Assembly: GCF_036324505.1 (NCBI RefSeq)
Contig: NC_086370.1
Coordinates: forward strand, 17,200,600 to 17,264,599
Direction of reading: 5' to 3'
DNA: 64,000 nucleotides
Source: Eleginops maclovinus
Lineage: Eukaryota; Chordata; Actinopteri; Perciformes; Eleginopidae
Each line of letters starts with the position of its first letter. Position 1 is the first letter of the stretch. Under the pieces are notes generated by a model. That model was not told the DNA's origin and made no database searches. It saw only the letters and a program-made list of their open reading frames with translations. This document shows positions 1-43,900 of the stretch, one piece after another. The position numbers and the translations under genes are program-made.

Positions 1-1300
1 CTTTTCAAAGAGGCAAATCCAGATTACAGAGCTTCTCTAGGTGAGGCAGATCAGGGTAGCTTTAGGAAAGAGGGGGAAGCTGCTTTATTTTACAGACAGT
101 AGGACATATATGGACTGAGATCAGTTAGTAATAGATTTGGCAAAATTATAATTATAATTATTATAACTTTCAATACAAATATTTCATGGAACAATTGCAT
201 TCTACAAGAGAGACAGTACTATTGATCATTTTGCATATTTAATGCATTCAGCAATCTCTGTTAAAACAATGCACTATCACTTCTGATGTCCTTCAGTCAA
301 AGTGCAAACAGCATGTCTGGGTGACCTCATATTGAGTGGGGCAGTGATGGTGAGCGCCACAAATGCATCAAGGACATTACAGAGTGAGTTGGGCTGCAGT
401 TGCGTGGAGGCTCTGCTGCTAGCATGGGGCCTGGAGGATTAGTGTCCAATCAGAGTGGATTTGATGTTTACTGACAGCACATGGGACTTAGCTGGGAGAA
501 CTGTATTTCATTTGAATTCAATGGAGCTTTGCACCCTGCCCGGCCTCCCCTCCCTGTGCTGGGAATCTGGCAAACTAAAAACTGAAACCTGTTGAAGACA
601 CTACATCATCAACAGCTTCAGGTAAGTGACTCTCTGGGAGCGATTATTGGTTGAGTGGTAGGGTCTTAATCATTGGCATCATCAACCAAATATACTTGTA
701 TCTGGTTCACATGACGTCACACTGGGAAGTGGAATTAAACTGGATTTATCTAGTTGTAATCCCTCATAGCAATCGGCAGAGCGAGTAAAATGTCTGAGAG
801 AAGGCAGAGATAAACCCCATTGGATTAGTACAAGCCCCTGCCCATCCCAACCTATAACTCAACCTATCCACTCCTTTTCGTTTTTTTGTCTTTTTTCATC
901 TGCGTTTGGCCGCCATCTCAAGCTTGCACACGTTACTTTGTCTTTCATGGAGTAGCTGTGCTACCTCTTCAGTGTACTTCGTGAGCTTTGGTGTGATCTG
1001 TTTGTGTGTGGTGTCCTCTTTCCTCGCGCACAACAAGCCAGCATGACCGGAGATTAATTATTCAAGGACTGCCAGCCACAGGGGGAGTCACCTGATAGTA
1101 CGGACAATATTACAACCTGATATCAGGTGAAACGGTGGCTTCGTGTTCTTTCCTCCTCCCTTTTGCTGCATTTTGGTGCTACTTTAACTGAAGACTTGAA
1201 AGACAACTTTCACAAAGACAGCTACAAGTGGAATTTCTTTTCAGCTTTGAGTATTTGTTCAATCTGTTAACACTTTCTCCGCTTTTTTTTTTGGTTGCCA
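1..1300 (+). promoter_or_regulatory. RIBEYE promoter and 5' UTR region
   Basis: This is sequence upstream of the A-domain ATG. Three CRX/OTX-type K50 homeodomain cores occur: GGATTA at 436-441, TAATCC at 757-762 and GGATTA at 822-827. A full palindromic CRE (TGACGTCA) lies at 712-719. RIBEYE is a photoreceptor and hair-cell transcript, so CRX-type sites are expected for the family, but their use here is inference. A strong donor (TTCAG|GTAAGT, 622) and an acceptor (tttcttttcag, ending 1244) suggest a non-coding 5' exon ending at 621 spliced to 1245. If so, the second and third homeodomain sites and the CRE would be intronic. Confidence 0.55.
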
Positions 1301-33047
<31,747 letters not shown>

Positions 33048-34560
33048 GACTGCTGCTGCTGATACCGAGCAGGGGGCTAAAACCAACTTGAACAAAAAAA
33101 AAAGAAATCCAGCACCCCCACCAACCGAAACCATCCGACTGTATGCTTGACTTCAGCCATCTGAACCTACCAGCAGACTGCAGCCGGGCAACGTTTCACA
33201 CGTCTCCTTTTGTATGAAAGCCCCAGTGAGGACAGTGGATATACACGGTGGTTACTACACACCTGAGCTGCCACACTGAGATGGGACTGACCGTCAACCT
33301 CATGCAGATCTGAGACCTCTCCTCCCCCATCTGTTTCTGTTCTTCGTTGATTTAAGTGATATTTTCCGTTTTTAATCTTTATTTCTGAGTATATTTTAGG
33401 GGAGAATCCTCCTGATTTCTGGGACATGTTGACATTTCCACATGCAAGATGGAAATCTGACCCCGCCTCCTCCCCCGGTTTAAAGGACAAACTTGAAGCG
33501 ACAGTGACTTCATAAACGATCCCCCTTATTCCTGAGTTTCCCCCGTTTCGGCGCAAACATGTCTTGTGTTTTTTTGCTTTTTTACTTTCCTCTGTTTACC
33601 CTATATTCTGTGTTTATGTTGCAAGTGAATATCTGTTTTTCTGTTCTTCTGTGTGTGAAAATGAATGAATTTACAGTTACACGTATGTTTAGCAGGCCAA
33701 CAGCAGAATCTGCCGTCTCCATCAGAAATCTGGACTCCATCTTTGCTTTTTCCCCCCTAATCATTGTGGCTGGTGGCCCCTGAATGTAGAGCCGAGATGA
33801 GTGCCAGGACATGTGGTTTCCAGTTCCAGAAAGAATATTTGAGCTTATGAGGTAAAAAAAAAAAAATGACCCTTTGAAACCAAAAAAGGAAAAAAATCAG
33901 ACTGCCATTTGTGGTTAGATATTGTACGTTGAGTGATAAACATCAGTTACATTTAGCTGTGGTCATTTTCAAACGCTGCTGAACTGAGGTACCTACGATA
34001 TTTGCCATGAACGGTGTCCCAAATATCTGCATCCAAAGGACCTACAGTATATTACAGCTCCAGTTAGCGAGGTAGGGAAAACAAAAACAGCTTACTGACT
34101 CAGGAAATAAAAAATCTGTCCAAATCAGAATTTAAAAACAACTGGATTATTGCTTTTCATTACTCCACCTCTTTCAACGTTGTGGTATTTTTTTTAATAT
34201 ATCAAATGTATGTTTTTTGATGTTCAAGGTTTTCTGTCCTGTTAGATTTGTATTGCCTTGTTAAATGTTCTTATAATCATAGTCCGATGTGAGCGACCAC
34301 ACCCTCTCCTCCTATAGTTTCTTCCTCTTTGTTTTTCTGCTCTAATGAAAGCCAGCTGCGGCTCTCCGAGGCAGCAGCGTCCTCTGTGAACAACAGCCGC
34401 CACATCCATCCCTTTTAGCCCCGTGACGTTAGCAAGAGACGGCTGCTAGCAGATTGTTTGGTTTTTAGTGTGAGTATTTGTATTTGTTTCTTGTACAAGG
34501 TGAACATATAGCATACAGTGCAGCTGGAAACAATAAATAAAATGTACTGTTCTGATTGAT
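33048..34560 (+). other. ctbp2 3' UTR with polyadenylation signal
   Basis: About 1.5 kb of T-rich non-coding sequence follows the stop. Overlapping AATAAA hexamers at 34532-34541 precede a GT-rich segment and mark the likely 3' end. I see no conserved open frame in it. Confidence 0.75.
34532..34541 (+). terminator. ctbp2 polyadenylation signal (double AATAAA)
   Basis: Two overlapping AATAAA hexamers are followed within 40 bases by a TG-rich downstream element (gattgcctgtgtggga). Confidence 0.7.
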
Positions 34561-36164
34561 GATTGCCTGTGTGGGATATTTGTTTAACACTTGCTGAAAA
34601 CACAATTAAAAGGGGTTTCAAAGTCTGGAACTGTCAACATAAAAAAATGTTTACTGTGCAACAAGTTTTTAGAAATACAGTTTCTATCATTCCTATTTTT
34701 AACAAGAAGTGTAATCCATAAGTTGTGTTGTAAATAAGTTGTATATTTGACAGACATTCTGGATCTCACTGCTTTTTCTTGCTGCGTCGCACAATTTGGC
34801 AGTCCGAGGACGCTTGTGTAAAATCCAAGCCGTCGCTTTGAACCACAGAAACTTCTGAATTTGTATAATAATATTCATATTAAATAGAAATAGCATCAAA
34901 ATCAGATAAAAATGTGTGTCCTGCTTGTTGTTTAATAATACAGCGGTGCACTGATTTGAAGTCGCTCGTTCACATGACGTTGAAGCTATTGAAAAGAAAT
35001 GATACTTCAGAGAGACGGCAGATTTTTCTCCTATAAATAGTCATTCCAAATAAAAGAAGCACTAAACTCCTATAGAGAGATGTATGTCTTGGTTGCCAAA
35101 TGTAGTTATGATATAGGGTATGGGTCGGTAGTCGATGGGTAACTGGACATGAAGGCTATTGAAGGGAGTGACACTTGATTTGTTTCAAATATTAATTTAT
35201 AACATGGAATACATTTCAATAACATGCTACATTGATTTCTGTTTATAAGATCCCATGATGTGGAAGATATTTTAAAAAATCTGAGAGATTCTGATAAAAA
35301 AAAGCTGCAATTTATTTTCATAAATATTCATATGAAATAGAAGCAGCATTAAAATCCTGTCGAAAGAGGCTTGTCCTACAAGTCTTGTGGTTACATAATG
35401 CTACATTGATTCGGAGTCATAAGGTCACATGATATGGAAGATATTGAAGACACCCAAGAGTTTTCAATTAATCAATTATAATACGTCTACTTCTATGTAC
35501 AGTATGTTCCTTATAAGCAACATTACTTTAAAACACTGTATTCCCTGTATGTTCTCTAGGGGATGTGTTTGAATGCCTGAGAATAGTAGTTATTTCTGCC
35601 TTCCTAGTCCACAACATGTATATTGTTACTATTGATGTGTTTGTTGACTCCATTAGCATTCACACATTTAAGTAGCAGACGTTGAGGGTTACGGTTGAGA
35701 AGATTCTCTACATAGGCTTTAGTTTCAGTATCTAAACTCTATCACACTCTGATATGAAGATGATGTATGTTTAAATGCTGTAGTGCGAATCTGAATCTTT
35801 GACAATCATCACATAACGTCTGTTTGAACAAATAAAATAAAGACAAAACAATACATGACATTTTTTATGACATACTAAAGGATCTTTTTTTAACTTTTTA
35901 CAGGACATACCATTCTATGATTTTTGTGACATACAGTACTACTATGACTATGATTCTCTGACATGTTTGACAAACCGTACTATGTTTTACTGCAAAGAAC
36001 ATCATTTACTATAACATGTTAAGCCATAATATACTTTGATATTTCTATGATTAGTTGAAATTACTATACTATAACATTTTGAATCCCACAAAATCCCAGC
36101 ATTAGCCAAAACATGAAAAACCAGAATGCATTTCTAAGAATATCAGACAGGAAGCAGTTTAGTT
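34561..36164. other. intergenic gap between convergent ctbp2 and zranb1
   Basis: About 1.6 kb of AT-rich DNA between two facing 3' ends. It includes a diverged tandem duplication (about 34860-35470) and loose gacatac/ctatga repeats at 35870-36060. No gene was recognised. Confidence 0.65.
34866..35460. repeat. diverged tandem repeats, unit about 180-280 bp
   Basis: The block tgattyggagtcataaggtc-acatgatgtggaagatattga recurs imperfectly at about 34952, 35233 and 35409. An upstream block (ttcatatgaaatagaagcag) recurs at about 34873 and 35327. Spacing is irregular and copies are clearly degenerate. Confidence 0.6.
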
Positions 36165-37717
36165 GGACATTCAAAAAGGTTTTCCTTTATTTTTTCCTTG
36201 CCTGTTCATTGCGTTACACTCTGTATAGTGAAGTCAGGCCTAAATCCACAAACCATCATAGTCACACAACTGCAACTATTGCATAAATACAAAGCAACAT
36301 ACAGGTGATGCTCAGAACGTGTATGAGTCGAATGAAACACGGAAGAGGTTACAGTACGCCATGGCAAGAGAAAAACTAAATGCAAAACAATCACAGCAAA
36401 AAAAGTAACGACAACTTGGTTTTTTTTCTGTCAGCTTTGGTTTTATATGTTGCAGTCTCACAATGACCTTAACCAAAAACGTAGGGAGGGTTCACATGAG
36501 GACAACAAACAGGCGTCACAGAGGAGGTGAACTGACGTGTACCATGACATTGACAACAAAGGCTATGAGGGAAAAACGGGACAGAGAGGAAATACCAGAC
36601 AACGCTGTGACGTGTGACTGTGGGGGGGGGTTATGTTGACATTAAATGTGTCTCACACTCGACTGCCCAAAAAGAAAAAGCACCAGATTTTTAGGCATCC
36701 AGATGAGGTACTTAATCACACGCAATAACACAAGTAAACTTTTCACTGATGGTCATGACTGGTTCCTCAGCAACAGTGTTTCTGTGCAGCGTGTCTTCAT
36801 CAAGATTGAGAGAATAATTAACAAAACCACAAAAAGGAGAAAGAAAATATACAGAAAGCTCTTTCCAAACAATAAATATGTAGAGTAAGTTCAGAGAAGG
36901 AAAAAAACACACACGCACGCACGCACACAACTTCAATCAGTCTGAAAAAGGTAAACCAAAGATCCAACATGAATGTGTGCGAAAATGTAATGAGTGTAGA
37001 TTTGACTTGTAAAGGGAAAATCTCCCTTTCTCAAGAGCTTCATATACAACCTTAATTCAAGCAATGATACTGTATTTATATAGAAATGTTTTTAATAAAT
37101 GTGCAGTGCTTAGTAATAAGGATTAAAGTCATTTAGTATTACACAATCTCTGGTTTTCTAAAGATAATATTTATTGGCTTTGTCCCTGCCCATTCAGAAG
37201 AAGAAAAAACTGAACAAGCCGACTCCTAAAATGGAAAAAGAAACATCAAAAAGATCAATTTGGAAGTGTGCTTTTCTCAGTGCCCACACTGAACAGATAT
37301 AAAGTGTTGATTTCAATCAATGCTGGTATATTTCCTTATACTCTTTTTAAAACAACCACATGCATTTACATCTATGGACTGAGAATCCTTTTTTCCTTTA
37401 CATCTGAAAATCAAATCCAAAAGGTCGTTTCGTGCATTCGTAAACCCTTTGTCACGCAGCAGTTGTCAGTCTCAGGTTTTTCCGAGCAAAGTGTTGCACG
37501 TGTTGTTAGGTGTCTGTCTGAGTGCCTGCGTGTGCTAGAAGAGCAGCAGTGTCTCCTGTCAGTGGGAGGGGGGGGGGTCTCTTGGTTCCCTGTCTTTTCC
37601 TGAAGGCTTTCACAGTTTGTCCGTGTCAGGAAAGAAAAAAAACAACTGTAAAATAGAGGAGAAGGAGGAGTTCTGCCCCCCCCAGCAGACCGCCTCCCTC
37701 GCCTCGCTTCAGTTCTG
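36165..37717 (-). other. zranb1 3' UTR
   Basis: About 1.5 kb after the stop. Minus-strand AATAAA signals lie at 37175-37170 (proximal) and 36191-36186 (distal), so alternative 3' ends are possible. No coding signal is seen. Confidence 0.6.
36186..36191 (-). terminator. zranb1 distal polyadenylation signal
   Basis: TTTATT on the plus strand, i.e. AATAAA on the minus strand. The last of the candidate signals before the intergenic gap. Confidence 0.5.
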
Positions 37718-37936
37718 TCACTCGTCGTCGTCGTCTTCCTCCTCCTCTCCGTCGGACAAAGACGCGCAGGGGCGGATCTGCCGGTAGCCGTCCAGCCACT
37801 TCTCCACCATCTGGGTGACGAGAGGGTGGTTGCGCCGTCGGGAGCTTTTCTGAAGAGCCACCAGCACCCCCCCCTCCGTCACACAGCAGTCCAGCCACTC
37901 CCGCAGCAGCTTCTCCTGTTGCTCTTCATTACCCAT
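37718..37936 (-). CDS. zranb1: zranb1 coding exon 9 and stop
   Basis: Encodes MGNEEQQEKLLREWLDCC to the acidic C terminus and TGA at 37720-37718. The acceptor is gtcctgcag|ATGGG. The first residue is Met where human has Leu. Confidence 0.96.
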   Translation of the reverse strand: MGNEEQQEKLLREWLDCCVTEGGVLVALQKSSRRRNHPLVTQMVEKWLDGYRQIRPCASLSDGEEEEDDDDE

Positions 37937-40900
37937 CTGCAGGACAAGGGGAGACAGAGACGACCGTCAGAGGGAGCCATATTGATCTTCTAAACTCAGA
38001 ATAACATGTGTCAACTAAAGCTGAAACAGTAAACTGACTTCATGTCTGGAATAAAAAACCTAAGTCAATAGTTTATGACGAACATATTTAACCAGTGGCT
38101 GAGGTTGGTAACATCAGCAACAGCTTAAGAGCATTTTGTTTCTCACACTAACACGGTAACAGTTGGACACTGTGTTACCATGGAAACACAATGCTGAGAG
38201 TAACTGTTGGTTTTCATGTTGAGATTTAGCCGTGTGGATAAAGACACATGTTGTGTAGTCAAAGATAGAAGCTGTGCGTCTATATTTTCCCACAAAGAAA
38301 AATTCAAAAACACAAACATCAACTGTTAGACCCTAAAAGGGGGCGGTCCTTACCTCCTGCGCCGAGAGGAAGTGAATGTGAAGCAGCTTCCTGTCGCTGT
38401 CCACCAGCGGCAGGAACGTGACGGTGACGTCGTCGTCTGTGTTGAGGTTGGCGCCCGCGCCGCGATTGTCGAAGCCGTCGTTCTCCATGGCAACCAGCGC
38501 TGAGAAGTGTCCCCGCGTGTAACCCAGGGCGATGGGGCTCTTCCAGCAGAAACTCTGCTCCCACAGAAGAGGCAAGTACACACCTGGAGGCGGGGGGGGA
38601 AGAACACAGTGAGTCTGTTTTAATAATACCAAAAAATAAAGAAATGGTGTCTTTATGAAAATAAATGAAGCAGAGGGGAGACATTTCAAACAGTTCATAA
38701 AGAGTAGGTTGTATCCCCTAAATGAAGGTATGCATGTGTTAGACCAGGGGTGTCCAAACTTTTTTCCCTGCTACATAAAGAAAAACATACGAAGGGTTGG
38801 GCCCCTCACTAGAGGTGAGGTATTTTGCCTCATAAGTTAAGTTATAAGTTAGCAAAATCAATCAAATGTATGTAAATTATGCTTGAAACTTTAAAATGCT
38901 GTAAGAACACTACAGCAGCTCCCCCTTAACACAGAAGCCTCAGATTGCGTATAATAAGGGGAAATATGAAGGGTCTATCTCGAGCTGGTTAGGTGAATAA
39001 GTTATTCTGCTTTTTGTTTTATCAACTATGAGTTGTTTGAACATTTTCAACTTTAATTGACTGAATTTATTTGAACACTGGACTCATTAACACATGCATT
39101 CTACTATGTAATACATCATTTCTACAGATTTAAGAAGTACAACATAAGAAAAACATGTTTCAGGTGTGGGCCATATTCCATTACACTTCAAGCATTTGCT
39201 GAGGGCCAATTAAAAGAGGGCCACGGGCCGCATTCGGCCCCCGGTCCATAGTTTGGACACCCGTGCTAGACAAACAATTAGAAACTGCGTAGTTATATAA
39301 AGTGTATAACATCATTGGAAGAGGTGCAATTTTCCAATGCTCTTTTAAATGTTTGAGAAACGGCTTGTTTTTTAACGACTGTTTGGATCGTGAATCACTC
39401 GGAATTATTTAGAATTCATTTAATTCCCTCTCACAGCCGCATGACTAATGACAGGCTAATTAGTGTTAATTACCACTTCAAAAACATTGTTTTGGTATTT
39501 GTCAGGACCAGATTCAGGCTTCTCTCTGTGGCAATAATAATGCATTACAACAAACTTTCAAAAGGGAAAAATAAATCTGCTTTAGATTTGGTCCTAAATC
39601 AATACAGCACATTACGCAATCTTCTTATAATGTACTTAATTGTATTTTGTTTTCACTTTTAATAAAACTAACTATAAACAGGTTATTTTTGATCAAGTGA
39701 ACAGAGGGGTAATATTGAAAGGAAACAAATAAACATTTGGGAAGAAAGTATAGCAATTATTATCGTTATGCAAGCAAAAGGATCAGCAACAAAATGAAAA
39801 TATACTCCATAAAAAGTCAAATCAGCAATATGTTCAAATGTATTAACAGTATCACAAGTCTAAGTAATTGTTAGATAACAATGACTTACTGAGAAACAGT
39901 TTGGGATTATTTTTACAGATCAATGACCTTGTATACAAATATTTGAATGTTGTTGGTCGAGCTACTGCTGAGATTAACAAGTACTGTTATAATGTTAATG
40001 TTTAGTTAGTGATAATGCATGGTATTTTATAAACCATTACATTACTATAAGAACTGGTTGTATGTCCTGTAGTTAAACATATTGATCTGCAAAATAACTA
40101 AAGGTCAGCAAACTGTTTTGTTACATCTACACCACATTTTGACTGTAGCTATAGATGTGTAGCTCGGTTCCACAATGCACGCCTCTGTTCAGTTTAGCTG
40201 CTCTCGTCTCCCAGTAATAACTGTTTGTTGTTACTGGGTTCCCTTGCTCGCAACTTTAGCTGAACCCCACCCCCACCCCCCCTCCCCCCTTCTCTATAGG
40301 TGCTGCTGTGCACGCCAGCCTCTGTGTGTTTTACATTGGCTCCTGGCAACAGTAAATCAGGGATTCATCAGGCGGGCTTTACCACAAGCGGTTGTCCATT
40401 ACCGAGCACTTTGATCATCCCCTGTGCAACATCCCGCAGCAGACAGACTGAAACCAGGCTGTTTTTACTGGGAGCCCCCCCCTTCCACGCTCACAGGGTC
40501 TGATGGTTTACAGGTGTGTCTGCATGTGTGTGTGGAACCCATCACAGCATCCACAAAACACCTTTACGTGAGCCCCCATGCAGTGGAAGGCATTGACTTA
40601 AGGACTGCGCTTGAGTTCATACTATGCTAGGTATTTGCATTAATGCTGAGTTATTCTCTCAGATGAACAGGATAAAGATGCGTCAAATAAATGATGATAT
40701 TATAGAATGATGCATTTCTGTGTATTTAAAGGTCCCCTTACTCTTTCTCCACGATACATTATAGGTCTCAGATATATACAAAACATCTGAAGTGTTTGAC
40801 TCGAAACACATCATGAAAATTGTAGCCATATACAGCCGCGGAAAAAATGAAGAGAACACTTCAGCATTATTGTTTTCTCCTGATATATTATTTATAGGTA

Positions 40901-43900
40901 TGTCTGTGAGTTAAGTTATTATTGTTATGTTCTATAAGATATATAATAGAGATACATTTGGAGTGGTCTCTTAATTTTTTCCGGAGCTCTACCCCTCTAT
41001 TTCCAAAAGTGCTGATTCTGTGTCTGTAGATCTAAATGCAAATAAGCTGCCACTCCCCCCCACGCCCCGCTGACAGATGTTTGGTTAAAAAAAAACAAAA
41101 ATGGTGCATTCAGGTGATAAGATGGGCGGGTGGTTCCTTGGTTGGTTATTGCTAATGGTTGCACATCCCACAAAATACATTGTGACAAGTGGCCAAAATC
41201 TGCAGGTTTTTATATAGATGGCTCAAGACAAAAAGAGAGAGAATCTTTTCCCTGAAACTTTCCAAAGGGGGGACATATTTATGTATAACAGACATTAAAA
41301 GTAGATTTTGCATTATAGGTGACCTTTAACAACCAGTTTGAGCAGACCTGACATACGTTTTGAATGCAGGACTTTTGCTTGTAGTACAGTTCTTTCACAG
41401 TGTGGTATTGGTACTAGTCTTCAAGTAAATAATTACAACACTGTCTCCCCCACTGCTCCTATAAATAGGCATGTTTATGTGTCGCACAGAACCAAAATAC
41501 TTCTTAAATAAAAGAAAGATGTTGCAAAAAGCTATTACTGACAGTGCAGAGGGGCAGAAATGTCAGCTATGTGAGCTATGCAGACACATGTAGGCTGGAG
41601 CCATTTCACAGAAGAAGTGTAGTCCTTATACGGCCACTGGCACGGAGCTGCAATCCACATTCGACTTTTATTTCATTACAAAAACTCGAGTCATGACAGT
41701 GAAAGATCTCCTCACCTTGAAAACGGGTGTACCCGAGCGTTTCCCCACGGAAACTTTTGTAATACTTCACTCCATAGACGATGATAGGCCTACGAAGTAT
41801 GTGTGCAAGAACAAAAATGTGGGTCTGCTCCAAGCTAGATCCAGGCTGCAAAGGAAAGCACGACACAAAGGGAAACATGTAGTTAAAAAACAGGGTCGCA
41901 GTGAAACTACAAGGCAAGGAGTCATGAATACTGTACATTCCAGCGTCAAAACATGAAAAAAACTCACAATTACTGCGCTTTCACACCCAGATATAATAAC
42001 AACCCGCCCAAAATACTTAGTCAGTGAGGTCACAGAGAGCAGAGAAGTGCTGATGACCGACAGGATGCACTTTCATACGGCATAACAGATTAAGTACACT
42101 GCGGTAAGAGCAGTAAAGCTTCTTGCGTAATTCATACATCATTAGTGTGTCACATTTTAAGCACATCAAGCTCCTGTCCTCCATTTTAATGTGTGTGTCT
42201 GCTTTCATGTACCTGACTAGCCAGGGAAAGGATGAAAGCCCAGTCTTCCTGCCACTGTTCCTCCCGGAGGGAAAAGTGCAGGCCGAAGCTCTGGGAATAC
42301 CACGACTCCCACTCCTTCCAGCGCGTGTAAAACCTGCAGACCATACACACACACAAATACTGTTTAGGCTGTTCACATTAATTGACCTCTCTGTGGCGTG
42401 TGACTGCTATTCATCCTTGTTGGGGTTTAGCTTGCACGGCAATTACTCATTATATCTAAATAGTAATTTTCTCACTGCAAAACCCAGAGTTTAGAAATAG
42501 ACGTGAGTCACACTTGGCTAGTGTGTTCGTGTAGCCTTAAATTGTCCCAGTACTTCTGACTTTGCACTAGAGAATGAGGGCATTAATCTCCTTTAAAATG
42601 TGTGTGACTGCTCTAAATCCCCATTCAAAGCCTCTCAGTTCTAGATCAAAGTCTCAGATTTCTGCAGTAGCCGGCGATCCAGATTTTGGATTCTTGGAAC
42701 ATATCCCGACCTCTTAACCACAATTTCCAACCTCGTCGTGCAATGCCAAAGAAAGCAAAACATAATTTGAGACCGTTGAATGTCAGGTTTCAGCTGTTTC
42801 TTTGTGCTGGACCAAAATACTAAAACTCAACCTGCTCAATTTGAATGTTTAAAGTGCAAGATCAAACATGGATGAGACACGCATGTGAAAAAAATGCCAC
42901 ATATGTAGTTTGCCAAGATGAATATGCTTGCTCCAGTCTGCTAAACATGGTATAAACAAGCCTGAGATATCAACACGTCATGCTGCTCACAGGTTGTGTT
43001 TTAAAGGGCTATAAACCCTGCACTCCGAGGTATGCGGGCCTCACCAGTGGGAACAGTCGTGCAGGCTATCGTGGAGAGTCTTCCGGAGCACTGAGTCTTT
43101 GTCATAGATGCCCCATGTGGCCTGCAGCACCGAGTCCAGGAGACAGTCCCCGGCCGTGCGGTTCCACAGGGCGTACAGTCGACTGTCCAGCCTCGTCCCG
43201 AGCTCCAGGGACCAGTTGATGATGGGGGATTCCTCTTCAAGCTCTGCAGAAAAACGGAAGAGGAGTTTAGTACCGTTTGTCTTATTAATAATATTAACCT
43301 CAAAGGGACCACATATTTTGCCCTGAGGGATCCATACAATAATGAAATCATTTTGCATTTTCTTTTTTGGTGTTACACTATCCTTAATGTTGTCTTATTT
43401 CATTAGATTTTTAGGCTTGCTCAACATTATGTGGTGTGTTTGTGTGCATTAGGATTCAACCGGTTTGCTTTTGTGCTCTGTTCTGTACAAGTGTCACTTT
43501 GGTGTTGCGTTTCTTTTTGTGCTCATTTCTTTTGGGGTGTTTTTGTTGACTTCATTTTTTTTTCATTAAAAAAGACAAGAGAATTTAATAAGACATGTTC
43601 AAGGGTTGTTTAGAGGTCACTGTTTCTTTTCTTCCACGTTACAGACAGGTAACGGCATGTGAAAGGACTGTTGTTGTGAATGAAACCTCACACCTGTCGA
43701 AAAACATTTGCCATGACGAATAGGTTTACATTTACACCACAAAACAGAGAGGTCTGGGGATGTCGAGACAGACACAGAGATACCTCTGACCCAAATCAAT
43801 GCGACATTGTAATACTACACTGGACGAGCAGGAAACACCTCTTCTTATTACATCTGAGTGCGTTTCCTATTTATTATGAATATTTTATTAGGAATTCAGC

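Larger units (their letters stand above)
38584..41715 (-). other. zranb1 intron 7
   Basis: 3.1 kb holding hAT-like MITE copy 2 (38745-39265) and the first TA-flanked MITE (40833-40989), plus a C-rich run at 40266-40290. No exon is recognised. Confidence 0.8.

Noticed and set aside
41606..41938. Longer minus-strand frame extending both sides of zranb1 exon 7
   Set aside because: Only 41845-41716 matches the family and has consensus splice sites. The extensions are intron.
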